Positions 17,679 to 25,376 of a stretch of DNA of 64,000 nt are shown piece after piece. How positions within the stretch are numbered: the stretch's first letter is position 1; every line of letters starts with the position of its first letter. The position numbers and the translations under genes were made by a program. The DNA comes from JAHFRG01 sp041495205. GTDB lineage: Bacteria; Pseudomonadota; Gammaproteobacteria; Burkholderiales; JAHFRG01. Under the pieces are notes generated by a model. The model saw only the letters and a list, made by a program, of their open reading frames with translations. It was not told the origin of the DNA and made no database searches. Where the stretch lies: the NCBI GenBank assembly GCA_041495205.1, contig JBGQCF010000003.1, positions 1 through 64,000 on the forward strand. The letters are read 5' to 3'.

Positions 17679-19738
17679 GCAGCCAGACCGTCTCGCACTC
17701 GACGTTCTTCCGCCAGCTCAGGAGGAACTACACCTTCTATACCGGCGGCTTTATCCTCTTCCTACTCGCGCTCGCGGTTGCTGAGCAGCTGGGGATGTCG
17801 CGGGCCTGGATCGGCTACTGGTTCCTGTTTGCGACCATCGGACTGTATGCCGGCATCGGCTGGATGTCCCGCACCATGGACGTCGCGGAATATTACGTCG
17901 CGGGACGCCGGGTGCCGGCATTTTTCAATGGCATGGCGACGGGCGCCGACTGGATGAGCGCGGCGTCCTTCATCGGCATGGCCGGCACGCTGTTCCTGTC
18001 CGGTTTTGACGGGCTCGCCTGGGTCATGGGGTGGACCGGGGGCTTTTGCCTTGTGGCATTGTTCCTTGCGCCCTATCTGCGCAAGTTCGGGCAGTTCACC
18101 ATTCCCGACTTCCTCGCCGAGCGGTACGGCGGCAACATCGTCCGCGGCATCGGCGTCGTCGCGGCGATCACCTGCTCGTTCGTGTATGTCGTGGCGCAGA
18201 TCTATGGCGTCGGCCTGATCGTGAGCCGGATGACCGGCCTTGAGTTCGGCGTCGGCGTGTTCGTCGGTCTCGCCGGGATCCTGGTGTGCGCGATGCTGGG
18301 TGGCATGCGGGCGGTGACCTGGACCCAGGTAGCCCAGTACATCGTCCTCATCATTGCCTATATGACTCCCGTCGTATGGCTGGGCGTGAAACATACCGGC
18401 ATGCCGATTCCGCAGATCGCCTATGGCTATACGCTGCAGAAGCTTGCCGTTGTGGAGAAGAAGATCAACGACGACCCGAAAGAGCAGGAGGTGCGCAAGA
18501 TCTTCGCCGACCGGGCGGCCGCAGGCAAAGCTGCGCTCGCCTCACCTGACAAGGCGTATGCCGAGGGCAAGGCCAGGGTCGAGGAGAATCTGGCAAGCCT
18601 GAAGGGTGCGAATGCGCCTGCAGACAAGCTTGCGGACGCCGAGAAAGCGGTTGCGGCCTATCCTGCGAACGTAAACGCCGCAAAGGTTCAGTGGACGCGG
18701 GAAACGGGCCTTGCTGCTAGAGCGGCGCCACTGCGACCGCATGCACAGGCGTTCCCCGGAAAGGATGAAGCAGCGCAGAATACCGCGCGCCTCAACTTCA
18801 TCGGCATCGTGTTCTGCATGATGTTCGGCACGGCCGCATTGCCTCACATCCTGATGCGCTACTACACCACGCCCAGCGTGCAGCAGGCGCGCGTCTCGGT
18901 GTTCTGGTCGCTGTTCTTCATCTTCCTGCTGTACTTCACTGCGCCGTGCCTGGCGGTGCTTGCGAAGTACGACATGTTCACGCACCTGGTGGGCAGTTCG
19001 TTCGCCACACTACCGGCATGGGCCGCGGCATGGGCGAAGGTGGATCCGGGGTTGCTGAATATCACCGACATCAACCACGACGGCATCGTGCAGTGGGCCG
19101 AAGTGGTGATCGGCGGCGACCTGATCGTGCTGGCGACGCCGGAGATTGCGGGCCTGCCTTACGTCGTATCGGGGCTGGTTGCGGCTGGCGGCTTGGCGGC
19201 GGCGCTGTCGACCGCGGACGGGCTGCTGCTGACCATTGCCAACGCCTTGGCGCACGACTTCTACTACAAGATGATCAACCCGAATGCGAGCACCGGGAGG
19301 CGCGTGACGCTCTCCAAGGTTCTGCTGGTGGTGATGGCGATTACCGCAGCCTATGTCACGTCGCTCAAACCGGGAGACATCCTGTTCCTGGTGGGTGCGG
19401 CATTCTCTCTGGGGGCGTCGTCGTTCTTTCCGGCGCTGGTACTGGGCATATTCTGGAAGCGCGCCAACAAGTGGGGAGCGATCGCCGGCATGGCCATGGG
19501 GCTTGGATTATGCGCGTACTACATGTTTACGCGCTACCCATTCTTCGGCGTCAACATGCCACTGTGGTTCGGGTTAAGCCCGGTGTCGGCGGGCATGTTC
19601 GGCCTGCCGGCGAGTATGCTCACCATCTTCATCGTCAGCCTGCTGACCGCGCCGCCCTCGAAAAAGGTGCAGGACCTGGTCGAGCATGTGCGCTACCCGA
19701 ATCTGTTGGGCGATACCGTGGTCAGCGAAGCCAGATAG
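17675..19738 (+). CDS. Acetate-type sodium:solute symporter, VC_2705 family
   Basis: 687 residues, ~13 membrane helices of the SSS/ActP fold; the helix motif LPYVVSGLVAAGGLAAALST and ADGLLLTIANAL are characteristic. Two oddities are visible. Residues ~262-358 form a long charged, Ala/Lys/Glu-rich insertion with coiled-coil character. A loop at ~465-476 reads DINHDGIVQWAE, a canonical EF-hand calcium-loop pattern. Acetate or another short-chain acid is the likely substrate from context. Codon use is strongly G/C-ending. Confidence 0.86.
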   Translation: MSSQTVSHSTFFRQLRRNYTFYTGGFILFLLALAVAEQLGMSRAWIGYWFLFATIGLYAGIGWMSRTMDVAEYYVAGRRVPAFFNGMATGADWMSAASFIGMAGTLFLSGFDGLAWVMGWTGGFCLVALFLAPYLRKFGQFTIPDFLAERYGGNIVRGIGVVAAITCSFVYVVAQIYGVGLIVSRMTGLEFGVGVFVGLAGILVCAMLGGMRAVTWTQVAQYIVLIIAYMTPVVWLGVKHTGMPIPQIAYGYTLQKLAVVEKKINDDPKEQEVRKIFADRAAAGKAALASPDKAYAEGKARVEENLASLKGANAPADKLADAEKAVAAYPANVNAAKVQWTRETGLAARAAPLRPHAQAFPGKDEAAQNTARLNFIGIVFCMMFGTAALPHILMRYYTTPSVQQARVSVFWSLFFIFLLYFTAPCLAVLAKYDMFTHLVGSSFATLPAWAAAWAKVDPGLLNITDINHDGIVQWAEVVIGGDLIVLATPEIAGLPYVVSGLVAAGGLAAALSTADGLLLTIANALAHDFYYKMINPNASTGRRVTLSKVLLVVMAITAAYVTSLKPGDILFLVGAAFSLGASSFFPALVLGIFWKRANKWGAIAGMAMGLGLCAYYMFTRYPFFGVNMPLWFGLSPVSAGMFGLPASMLTIFIVSLLTAPPSKKVQDLVEHVRYPNLLGDTVVSEAR

Positions 19739-19759
19739 CCTCGGGCCGCTGATTCAGAC

Positions 19760-19790
19760 AAGGCCCGCTTCGGCGGGTTTTGTTTTTACG
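19760..19790 (+). terminator. Terminator after the symporter operon
   Basis: CCCGC-TTCG-GCGGG stem with a UUCG-type loop, followed by TTTTGTTTTT. It lies between the symporter stop and the lipoprotein gene. Confidence 0.8.
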
Positions 19791-19820
19791 AGGCCATTTA
19801 TTTCAGCAGGGAGAATGGAG

Positions 19821-20132
19821 ATGAAAGCATTCGTGGTTGCCGCGGCTTGCGGCATTGTGCTGACCCTGACTGCCTGCTCCGGCAACTTTTCCGGGACGGC
19901 GCGTGGCCTGTTCATCGGTTACGTGACGGACAAAACGGAGGAGGAGGTCGTCGCCAAGGTCGGCAAGCCCGCTTCCATCGACGACAGCAAACCGAACACG
20001 CCGCGATGGATCTACAAGAAGAAGACCTTCGACCCGGACAATCAGAGCCTGTTCGATGACGAGACCATCCTGATCTTCCAGAAAGATCCGGCGAGCGGCA
20101 AGTTCAAGGTCACCCAGGTGATCTTCGGTTGA
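19821..20132 (+). CDS. Small lipoprotein of unknown function
   Basis: 103 residues. The N-terminus MKAFVVAAACGIVLTLTACS has a lipobox (LTAC) with Cys19 as the lipidated residue. The mature part contains KTEEEVVAKVGKPASIDD, the small-outer-membrane-lipoprotein-like pattern in which a short helix is followed by GxP and an aromatic strand (RWIYKKKTF). ATG 19821 is chosen because AGGGAG lies 8 bases upstream; ATG 19815 is a close alternative. Function unknown. Confidence 0.75.
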   Translation: MKAFVVAAACGIVLTLTACSGNFSGTARGLFIGYVTDKTEEEVVAKVGKPASIDDSKPNTPRWIYKKKTFDPDNQSLFDDETILIFQKDPASGKFKVTQVIFG

Positions 20133-20158
20133 GCTTCCGGTCGGGCGGGTTTGCCAAT

Positions 20159-20749
20159 TTACACGACCAGGTCCTTGACGAGATACGCGAGATCGGTGGT
20201 TCCCGTGTCGAGGATCAGCCGCCGCGCCGTTCGCGGGTCGAAACGGTTCACGTGGTGGATGACCGCGTGCACGCGCTCGGGGTCGAGCGCATGATGGCAG
20301 GCCATGCCCAGCTGGTACCAGATCGGTGCAGCCATCGGCTGCAGGCGTGCCGCATGTTCGAACGTCTCCACTGCGGCCTTATGCTCACCCAGCGCCGCAT
20401 GGGCAAGCCCCATTCCGTACCAAGCCATGTCGAGCACGGGATCGAGTCTGACCGCCTCCCTGAACGCCTCGATGGCCCTGGCGTGTTGCTTCAGCTCGTT
20501 GCGCACGTATCCGAGGTTGAATTGCATGTCCGCGTCACGAGGGGCGATCCGGAGTGCCTCGAGGAAGTGGCGCTCGGCCTCCCCGAACCGGCCCTGCTTG
20601 GCGTGGATATAAGCGATACTGGTCCAGCCCTTCACCAGACGCGGATTGATTGCAAGCGCGGCGCGGTATTCCTCGAGCGCCCGCCCGGGCCGCCTCACAA
20701 ACTGAAAAAAACGCGCGCGAACATAGTGACGCCACTGCTCCAAATTCAT
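20159..20749 (-). CDS. TPR-repeat protein
   Basis: 196 residues from ATG 20749, preceded by AGAGGA. The frame is open further upstream but without a better start. At least four TPR units are visible from about residue 19 (ALEEYRAALAINPRLVKGW; AERHFLEALRIAPRDADMQ; AIEAFREAVRLDPVLDMAW; AVETFEHAARLQPMAAPIW). The last ~40 residues (LDPERVHAVIHHVNRFDP...) are outside the repeats. Probably a protein-protein adaptor. It lies convergent with the lipoprotein gene. Codon use is G/C-rich like the symporter genes. Confidence 0.8.
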   Translation of the reverse strand: MNLEQWRHYVRARFFQFVRRPGRALEEYRAALAINPRLVKGWTSIAYIHAKQGRFGEAERHFLEALRIAPRDADMQFNLGYVRNELKQHARAIEAFREAVRLDPVLDMAWYGMGLAHAALGEHKAAVETFEHAARLQPMAAPIWYQLGMACHHALDPERVHAVIHHVNRFDPRTARRLILDTGTTDLAYLVKDLVV

Positions 20750-20868
20750 GAACGTCCTCTTACGGCGACAGGCTGCGCATGGCAGGGATACTCGCCATTT
20801 TATAGGCTCCTGCCGAAATTGCGAGCCCGTCCCGGCCTCGCGCATTGCGGACCCAATAAAACATAAAC

Positions 20869-21174
20869 GTGCCAATCGAACTATTCCTGTTGAGTGTGCT
20901 GCGCGCGATCGTCGAAGTGACCGGCTACATTATGGTCGGCCAGGGGCTGCTGTACGTGGTGGCGGGCAAGTCGCGCCAGCAGAATTTTGTCTACCAGATG
21001 TTCGAGATCGTCACCAAACCGGTGATTAAGCTGACGCGCCTGATCACGCCGCGCCTCATTCGCGACGACCACATGCCGGTCGCTGCGTTCCTGCTGGTCG
21101 CCTGGTTGTGGATCGGGCTTGCCATCGCCAAACGCTACGTCTGCGTGTCGCAGGGGCTCGACTGCCCGGCCTGA
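20869..21174 (+). CDS. Small two-helix membrane protein
   Basis: 101 residues from a GTG start at 20869; no clear Shine-Dalgarno. One helix lies near the N-terminus (FLLSVLRAIVEVTGYIMVGQ) and one near the C-terminus (MPVAAFLLVAWLWIGLAIAK). The middle (EIVTKPVIKLTRLITPRLI) resembles the amphipathic Pro/Arg segment of YggT-type proteins, but similarity is weak. Divergent from the TPR gene. Function not recognised. Confidence 0.6.
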   Translation: MPIELFLLSVLRAIVEVTGYIMVGQGLLYVVAGKSRQQNFVYQMFEIVTKPVIKLTRLITPRLIRDDHMPVAAFLLVAWLWIGLAIAKRYVCVSQGLDCPA

Positions 21175-21250
21175 GCGCGCTGCGCGAAGCCGGCCGCGCG
21201 CGTGCATGAAGCCGCCGATGCCGTGACTCGCGACGACGCGGTCGCACTAA

Positions 21251-21317
21251 GGCGCACGCTTGGATAGCGTGTATAAGTTAATCCGTATCATGGGTTCGAA
21301 TCCCATTCTCTCCGCCA
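21251..21317 (+). pseudogene. 3' fragment of a tRNA-Ser(GGA)
   Basis: An anticodon arm (CGCACGC-TTGGATA-GCGTGT, anticodon GGA), a broken variable arm, an intact T arm (TGGGTTCGAATCCCA) and the acceptor 3' strand TCTCTCCGCCA are present. The 5' acceptor strand GGAGAGA and a normal D arm are missing. It resembles the intact tRNA-Ser at 22176-22267 but differs at many positions, so it looks like the end of a different tRNA-Ser gene and not a recent att duplication. Confidence 0.7.
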
Positions 21318-21340
21318 CCAACGCGTGCCTTGTTTCTTGC

Positions 21341-21709
21341 TCAGTCGGTGTCAATAAGGCGCCATTCGTTGTTGCATTTGCGGCAGCGAACGTGCGCGGG
21401 CGAGATCAGCTTGAAGCGGGCGTAGGCGCCGCAGGCACCGCAGGTGGCGTGCTCGCCGAGCCGCTCGGCCTCGGCCAGGATCTTCTGGTACCGCACCAGG
21501 CCGTAGATTCCGATCGCCGCCGCGGCCAGGACGACGGTGACGTAGACGAGCAGCCGCATGATCGAGCCGCGGAAGCTCAGCTCCTCCATGCAGGCCGCGA
21601 TCGCGATCATGCAGAAGAACCCGCTGACAAACCAGGCGTGTCCCTCGATCAGGCGGCGCTCGTACCAGCGCGCGAAGCCAAGACGGCGGATGCTGTCGGC
21701 GGGTTCCAT
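21341..21709 (-). CDS. Membrane protein with C-terminal zinc ribbon
   Basis: 122 residues from ATG 21709 (MEPADSIRRLGFARWYERRL). Two membrane helices (HAWFVSGFFCMIAIAACM; LLVYVTVVLAAAAIGIYGL) are followed by a cytoplasmic zinc-ribbon with two CxxC pairs (CGAC and CRKC). The frame is open for 30 codons further upstream, without a better start. I recall similar uncharacterised proteins in other betaproteobacteria. Function unknown. Confidence 0.72.
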   Translation of the reverse strand: MEPADSIRRLGFARWYERRLIEGHAWFVSGFFCMIAIAACMEELSFRGSIMRLLVYVTVVLAAAAIGIYGLVRYQKILAEAERLGEHATCGACGAYARFKLISPAHVRCRKCNNEWRLIDTD

Positions 21710-21876
21710 GTAACGATGATGCGCGAGTCCGCTGCAAATCTCAAGGAGCGAGGACCGCCAGGGCTGCTCGCCCCGTTGGTGCAGCTTGAGAAAGGCCACA
21801 GCAACGCGGGGTTTTTTATGCCATGCCGCGTAGCCGCATGCCCACGAACTTCATTTGTTTTGCCTGGCCACCATTC

Positions 21877-22140
21877 CTACGAATACGCCGTTTCGAGCAG
21901 CGCGCCGGCGCTGCGCAGGCCCAGCGTTTCCCCGCGATGCTGCAGCACTTGCAGCTACTGTGCCACTAGCGAACGCGTCGTCAAGCGCGTCATGGCGTTT
22001 GAAGTTGGCGATGCCGAAGACTTTGAGCCAGGCATCGAGACCTTTGCAGGACAGGGCGCGCTCCGGCAGCAACGCGGGGGCCACCACGCCAGATCGACCC
22101 ACAATCCCGCCCTCTCCGCCAAATTTCTGCCATTCGCTCA
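21877..22140 (-). pseudogene. Broken DnaQ-like 3'-5' exonuclease gene
   Basis: Three reading frames must be joined. One gives GLWVDLAW (22084-22101), the next VAPALLPERALSCKGLDAWL then KVFGIANFKRHDALDDAFA, and the last LLQHRGETLGLRSAGALL with a TAG at 21877-21879. The RHDALDDA stretch is the ExoIII motif of DEDDh exonucleases. The N-terminal catalytic part is absent and the remnant stops near the tRNA-Ser. At least two frameshifts make it non-functional. Confidence 0.62.
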
Positions 22141-22175
22141 GGCTAATAATCCGTAATGTTAAAATACGCTCTTCG

Positions 22176-22267
22176 GAGAGATGGATGAGTGGTTTAAGTC
22201 GCACGCCTGGAAAGCGTGTGTACGGTGAAAGCCGTACCGTGGGTTCGAATCCCACTCTCTCCGCCAT
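22176..22267 (+). tRNA. tRNA-Ser(GGA)
   Basis: 92 nt with encoded CCA. The acceptor stem GGAGAGA pairs with TCTCTCC, discriminator G. The anticodon arm is CACGC-CTGGAAA-GCGTG with anticodon GGA. The long class II variable arm is GTACGG-TGAAA-GCCGTAC and the T arm is GTGGGTTCGAATCCCAC. Confidence 0.96.
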
Positions 22268-22324
22268 ACACTATTCTTTAACGCTGTGATATTTCCTCCA
22301 CTTCAATGGTGATTAAGGGGCTGG

Positions 22325-24226
22325 TTATTTGCCCGCAACCGCACTGCGTATCTGCTCCAGCGCACTTGGATCGTCCAGCGTGGTTAAATCACCCGGTTCG
22401 CGCCCTTCTGCCAGCGCCTGAATGCTGCGCCGAAGCACCTTTCCGGAACGCGTTTTCGGCAATAACGTCACGAAATGCACTCGGGACGGGCGTCCAATCG
22501 GACCCAAGGCCTTGTCCACCGTTTCCATGACCTCTTTTTCCATGGCCTTGCGGCCATCCGCTGTCTCGATGCGCGCCGCATCCTTCACCACGGCAAAAGC
22601 CAGCGGCACTTGTCCTTTCAACGGGTCGGCAACTCCCACCACCGCGACTTCCGCGATGTTGCGGTGGGAACTCACCGCCTCCTCGATCTCGCGAGTGCCG
22701 AGACGGTGGCCCGCGACATTAATAACATCATCGGTGCGGCCAAGAATAAAGTAATAACCATCGTCGTCGCGGATTCCCCAGTCGAAAGTAGTGTAGATCA
22801 TCTGGTCCTTGAAGCTGGTGAAATAAGTCTGCACGAAGCGTTCATCCTGGCCCCAAACAGTGGACATACAGCCCGGCGGCAGCGGAGGAACCACGGTGAC
22901 CACGCCCTTCTCGTTGTTGCCAACTTCCTGGCCGGTGGCCTCGTGCAGCAGCCGTAAGTTGTAGCCATAAGCAGCAAAGCTCGGGCTGCCGAACTTGGTC
23001 GGGGTTTTTTCCACACCCGGGGCGCAGGTCAAAATTGCCCAGCCGGTTTCCGTCTGCCAATAGTGATCAATGACCGGCTTGTGCAGCGCTTCGGAAATCC
23101 ACACGTGAGTTGGTTCATCCAGGGGTTCACCCGCAAGGAACAGGTACCGCAGCGATGATATGTCGTATTTCTTGAGATAGGCGGGATCCTGCTTCTTGAG
23201 AACGCGGATGGCGGTCGGCGCCGTAAACATCACGGTGGCCTTGTGGTCCTGGACGATTTTCCACCAGATGCCGGCATCAGGCCGTACCGGCACGCCTTCG
23301 TACATGATGGTGGTCATCCCGGCTATCAGCGGCCCGTAAATAATGTAGGAATGTCCCACCACCCAGCCGATATCAGAGGCGGTAAACATGGTTTCCCCGG
23401 CGTTGCCGCAGTAGATGTATTTCATGGACGCAGCCAGCGCTACCGCGTAGCCGCCGACATCGCGCTGCACGCCCTTGGGCTTACCAGTGGTGCCGGAAGT
23501 ATAAAGTATGTAAGAAGGTTCATTCGATTCCAGCCACGCCACAGGCACCTTGGCATCAAGGTGGTGTTCGCGCAACTCGGCGTAATCGATGTCGCGGCCG
23601 GGAATCACCTGCATGTTCGAGTCCAGCCCGCGTCGAAAAATAATGACCTTCTCCGGCGGGTAATGCGCCAGCTTGATTGATTCGTCAACCAGGTTCTTGT
23701 ACGGAACCACTTTGCCCACGCGGCTGCCGCCGTCGGCGGTAATCATGAGTACGGGCTTGGCGTCATCGATTCGCGCCGCAAGATTCGCCGAGGCAAACCC
23801 GCCAAACACCACCGAATGAATCGCGCCGATACGGGCGCAGGCGAGTATCGCGAATGCCGCCTCGGGAACCATGGGCATATAGATGATGACGCGGTCGCCT
23901 TTTTTGACGCCGAGCGATTGCATCATGGCGGCGACGCGCTGCACTTCGGTGTGCAATTCGCGGTAGGTGTAGCTTTTTTCCTGGTTCACCTCAGTCGAAA
24001 TCCAGACCAGCGCCTTCTGCTCGCCGCGTGCAGGCACATGACGGTCTACTGCGTTATAGCAAAGATTGGTCAGCCCGCCGACGAACCATTTGGCGAACGG
24101 CGGCCGGCTGTAATCTAGGACTCTGCTGAAAGGCTTGTGCCATTCTATGAGCTTGGCTTGATCGCCCCAAAATGAGTTGGGATCCTCAATTGATTGGCGA
24201 TAAAAATCTTGGTAGCTGTTGCTCAT
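22325..24226 (-). CDS. prpE: Propionyl-CoA synthetase
   Basis: 633 residues from ATG 24226, chosen for the strong GGAGGGG site; the frame extends 7 codons further. ANL motifs: TSGTTGKPKGVQRDVGGYA, HYWQTETGW and PKTRSGKVLRRS with the catalytic lysine. The PKGVQRDVGG context and DFYRQSIEDPNSFW start are characteristic of PrpE. It activates propionate to propionyl-CoA for the methylcitrate cycle. It is the last gene of the long minus-strand TCA run; prpC and prpD lie on the other side of the divergent promoter region. Confidence 0.9.
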   Translation of the reverse strand: MSNSYQDFYRQSIEDPNSFWGDQAKLIEWHKPFSRVLDYSRPPFAKWFVGGLTNLCYNAVDRHVPARGEQKALVWISTEVNQEKSYTYRELHTEVQRVAAMMQSLGVKKGDRVIIYMPMVPEAAFAILACARIGAIHSVVFGGFASANLAARIDDAKPVLMITADGGSRVGKVVPYKNLVDESIKLAHYPPEKVIIFRRGLDSNMQVIPGRDIDYAELREHHLDAKVPVAWLESNEPSYILYTSGTTGKPKGVQRDVGGYAVALAASMKYIYCGNAGETMFTASDIGWVVGHSYIIYGPLIAGMTTIMYEGVPVRPDAGIWWKIVQDHKATVMFTAPTAIRVLKKQDPAYLKKYDISSLRYLFLAGEPLDEPTHVWISEALHKPVIDHYWQTETGWAILTCAPGVEKTPTKFGSPSFAAYGYNLRLLHEATGQEVGNNEKGVVTVVPPLPPGCMSTVWGQDERFVQTYFTSFKDQMIYTTFDWGIRDDDGYYFILGRTDDVINVAGHRLGTREIEEAVSSHRNIAEVAVVGVADPLKGQVPLAFAVVKDAARIETADGRKAMEKEVMETVDKALGPIGRPSRVHFVTLLPKTRSGKVLRRSIQALAEGREPGDLTTLDDPSALEQIRSAVAGK

Positions 24227-24327
24227 CTTTCCCCTCCCGGAAAGCAATGAATCCAGCGGCTTACTGGCGGAAATCTCTTCTAGATATTAGATTAATATAA
24301 CTATGTATATACTTGATTTTATATATT

Positions 24328-25314
24328 TCAGTTAAGTTTAACCACAGTCCGCCCGCGCGCTTGCGCTTGCAGCATTTTTTCAAAAACCCTGGGCAATTGG
24401 TCCAGGCTCACGGTATGGGCGATTTCTGCAAGGTGCTGCGGGCGCAAATCCCCCGCGAGCCTCGCCCAGATGGACCGGCGCAGTGGCATTGCGGTATTAG
24501 CTGAATCCACGCCCAGCAAGCGTACTCCCCGCAAAATAAACGGCAGCACCGTGGTATGCAGCTCCACGCCCCCGGCGTTGCCGAAACTGCCGATCACGCC
24601 GTTTTGCTGCATGGTGCGGATAAGCCAGGCCAGTTGCTCGCCGCCCACTGAATCAAGCGCGCCTGCCCACAATGCTTTTTCCAACGGGCGCGTGCCCATT
24701 TCCAGCGTATGCCGCGACAGCACCTCTGCCGCGCCGAGTTTTTTCAGATAATCGTCCTCACCATCCTTGCCGGTGATAGCCACCACCCGGTAGCCGAGCT
24801 TTGCCAGCATATCAATGCCGATGCTCGCCACTCCACCGGTGGCGCCATTTACCGCCACTTTGCCGTTGGCGGGTTTGAGATCGTTCTGCTCCATGATATG
24901 GATCGCCAGCGCTACGGTGTATCCAGCGGTGCCGATTGCCATCGCATCGAACAGAGTCAGGCCTTTGGGCAGCGGCACCACCCAAGCGGCCGGCACACGC
25001 ACATATTCCGCATAACCTCCATCGTGCGACACACCCAAATCATAACTGGTGACGATAATTTCATCACCCTTCTTAAACCGCGAATCCGTTGAAGAAATCA
25101 CCACGCCTGAAACATCTATTCCCCCGATGCAGGGAAAACGGCGAATGACTTTGCCGACGCCGGTTGCCGCCAAAGCGTCCTTGTAGTTGACACTGGAATA
25201 CGCCGCCTTGAGCACAACCTCGCCGGTATCCAGTTCGTCTAAGTTGGTTTCAACCAGACGGCTTTGAACTTTGCCGTTCTCGTTAAATATCCGATAGGCC
25301 TTGAAATTTTGCAT
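24328..25314 (-). CDS. acuI: Acrylyl-CoA reductase-like MDR oxidoreductase
   Basis: 328 residues from ATG 25314. Medium-chain dehydrogenase/reductase of the YhdH/AcuI group without structural zinc: SSVNYKDALAATG, GGIDVSGVV, the NADPH-binding VNGATGGVASIGIDMLAKLG and LRGVRLLGVDSANT. AcuI reduces acrylyl-CoA to propionyl-CoA. Its position beside prpE fits a route from acrylate to propionyl-CoA. A general quinone-oxidoreductase role is the alternative. Confidence 0.82.
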   Translation of the reverse strand: MQNFKAYRIFNENGKVQSRLVETNLDELDTGEVVLKAAYSSVNYKDALAATGVGKVIRRFPCIGGIDVSGVVISSTDSRFKKGDEIIVTSYDLGVSHDGGYAEYVRVPAAWVVPLPKGLTLFDAMAIGTAGYTVALAIHIMEQNDLKPANGKVAVNGATGGVASIGIDMLAKLGYRVVAITGKDGEDDYLKKLGAAEVLSRHTLEMGTRPLEKALWAGALDSVGGEQLAWLIRTMQQNGVIGSFGNAGGVELHTTVLPFILRGVRLLGVDSANTAMPLRRSIWARLAGDLRPQHLAEIAHTVSLDQLPRVFEKMLQAQARGRTVVKLN

Positions 25315-25376
25315 GGAATATTTCCATTTTGTGATAGCGTGCAAACCTAGAATTTTCGGTACTTCCGCTGAACGAA

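Noticed and set aside
18946..19752. 268-codon plus-strand frame inside the symporter gene
   Set aside because: Out-of-frame shadow, dominated by Arg/Gly and lacking hydrophobic segments or a ribosome site.
21851..22267. Open frame starting MAERVGFEPTVRLSPYTRFP
   Set aside because: Its first ~30 codons are the antisense of tRNA-Ser, a classic artefact. Only the later part reflects the broken exonuclease gene.
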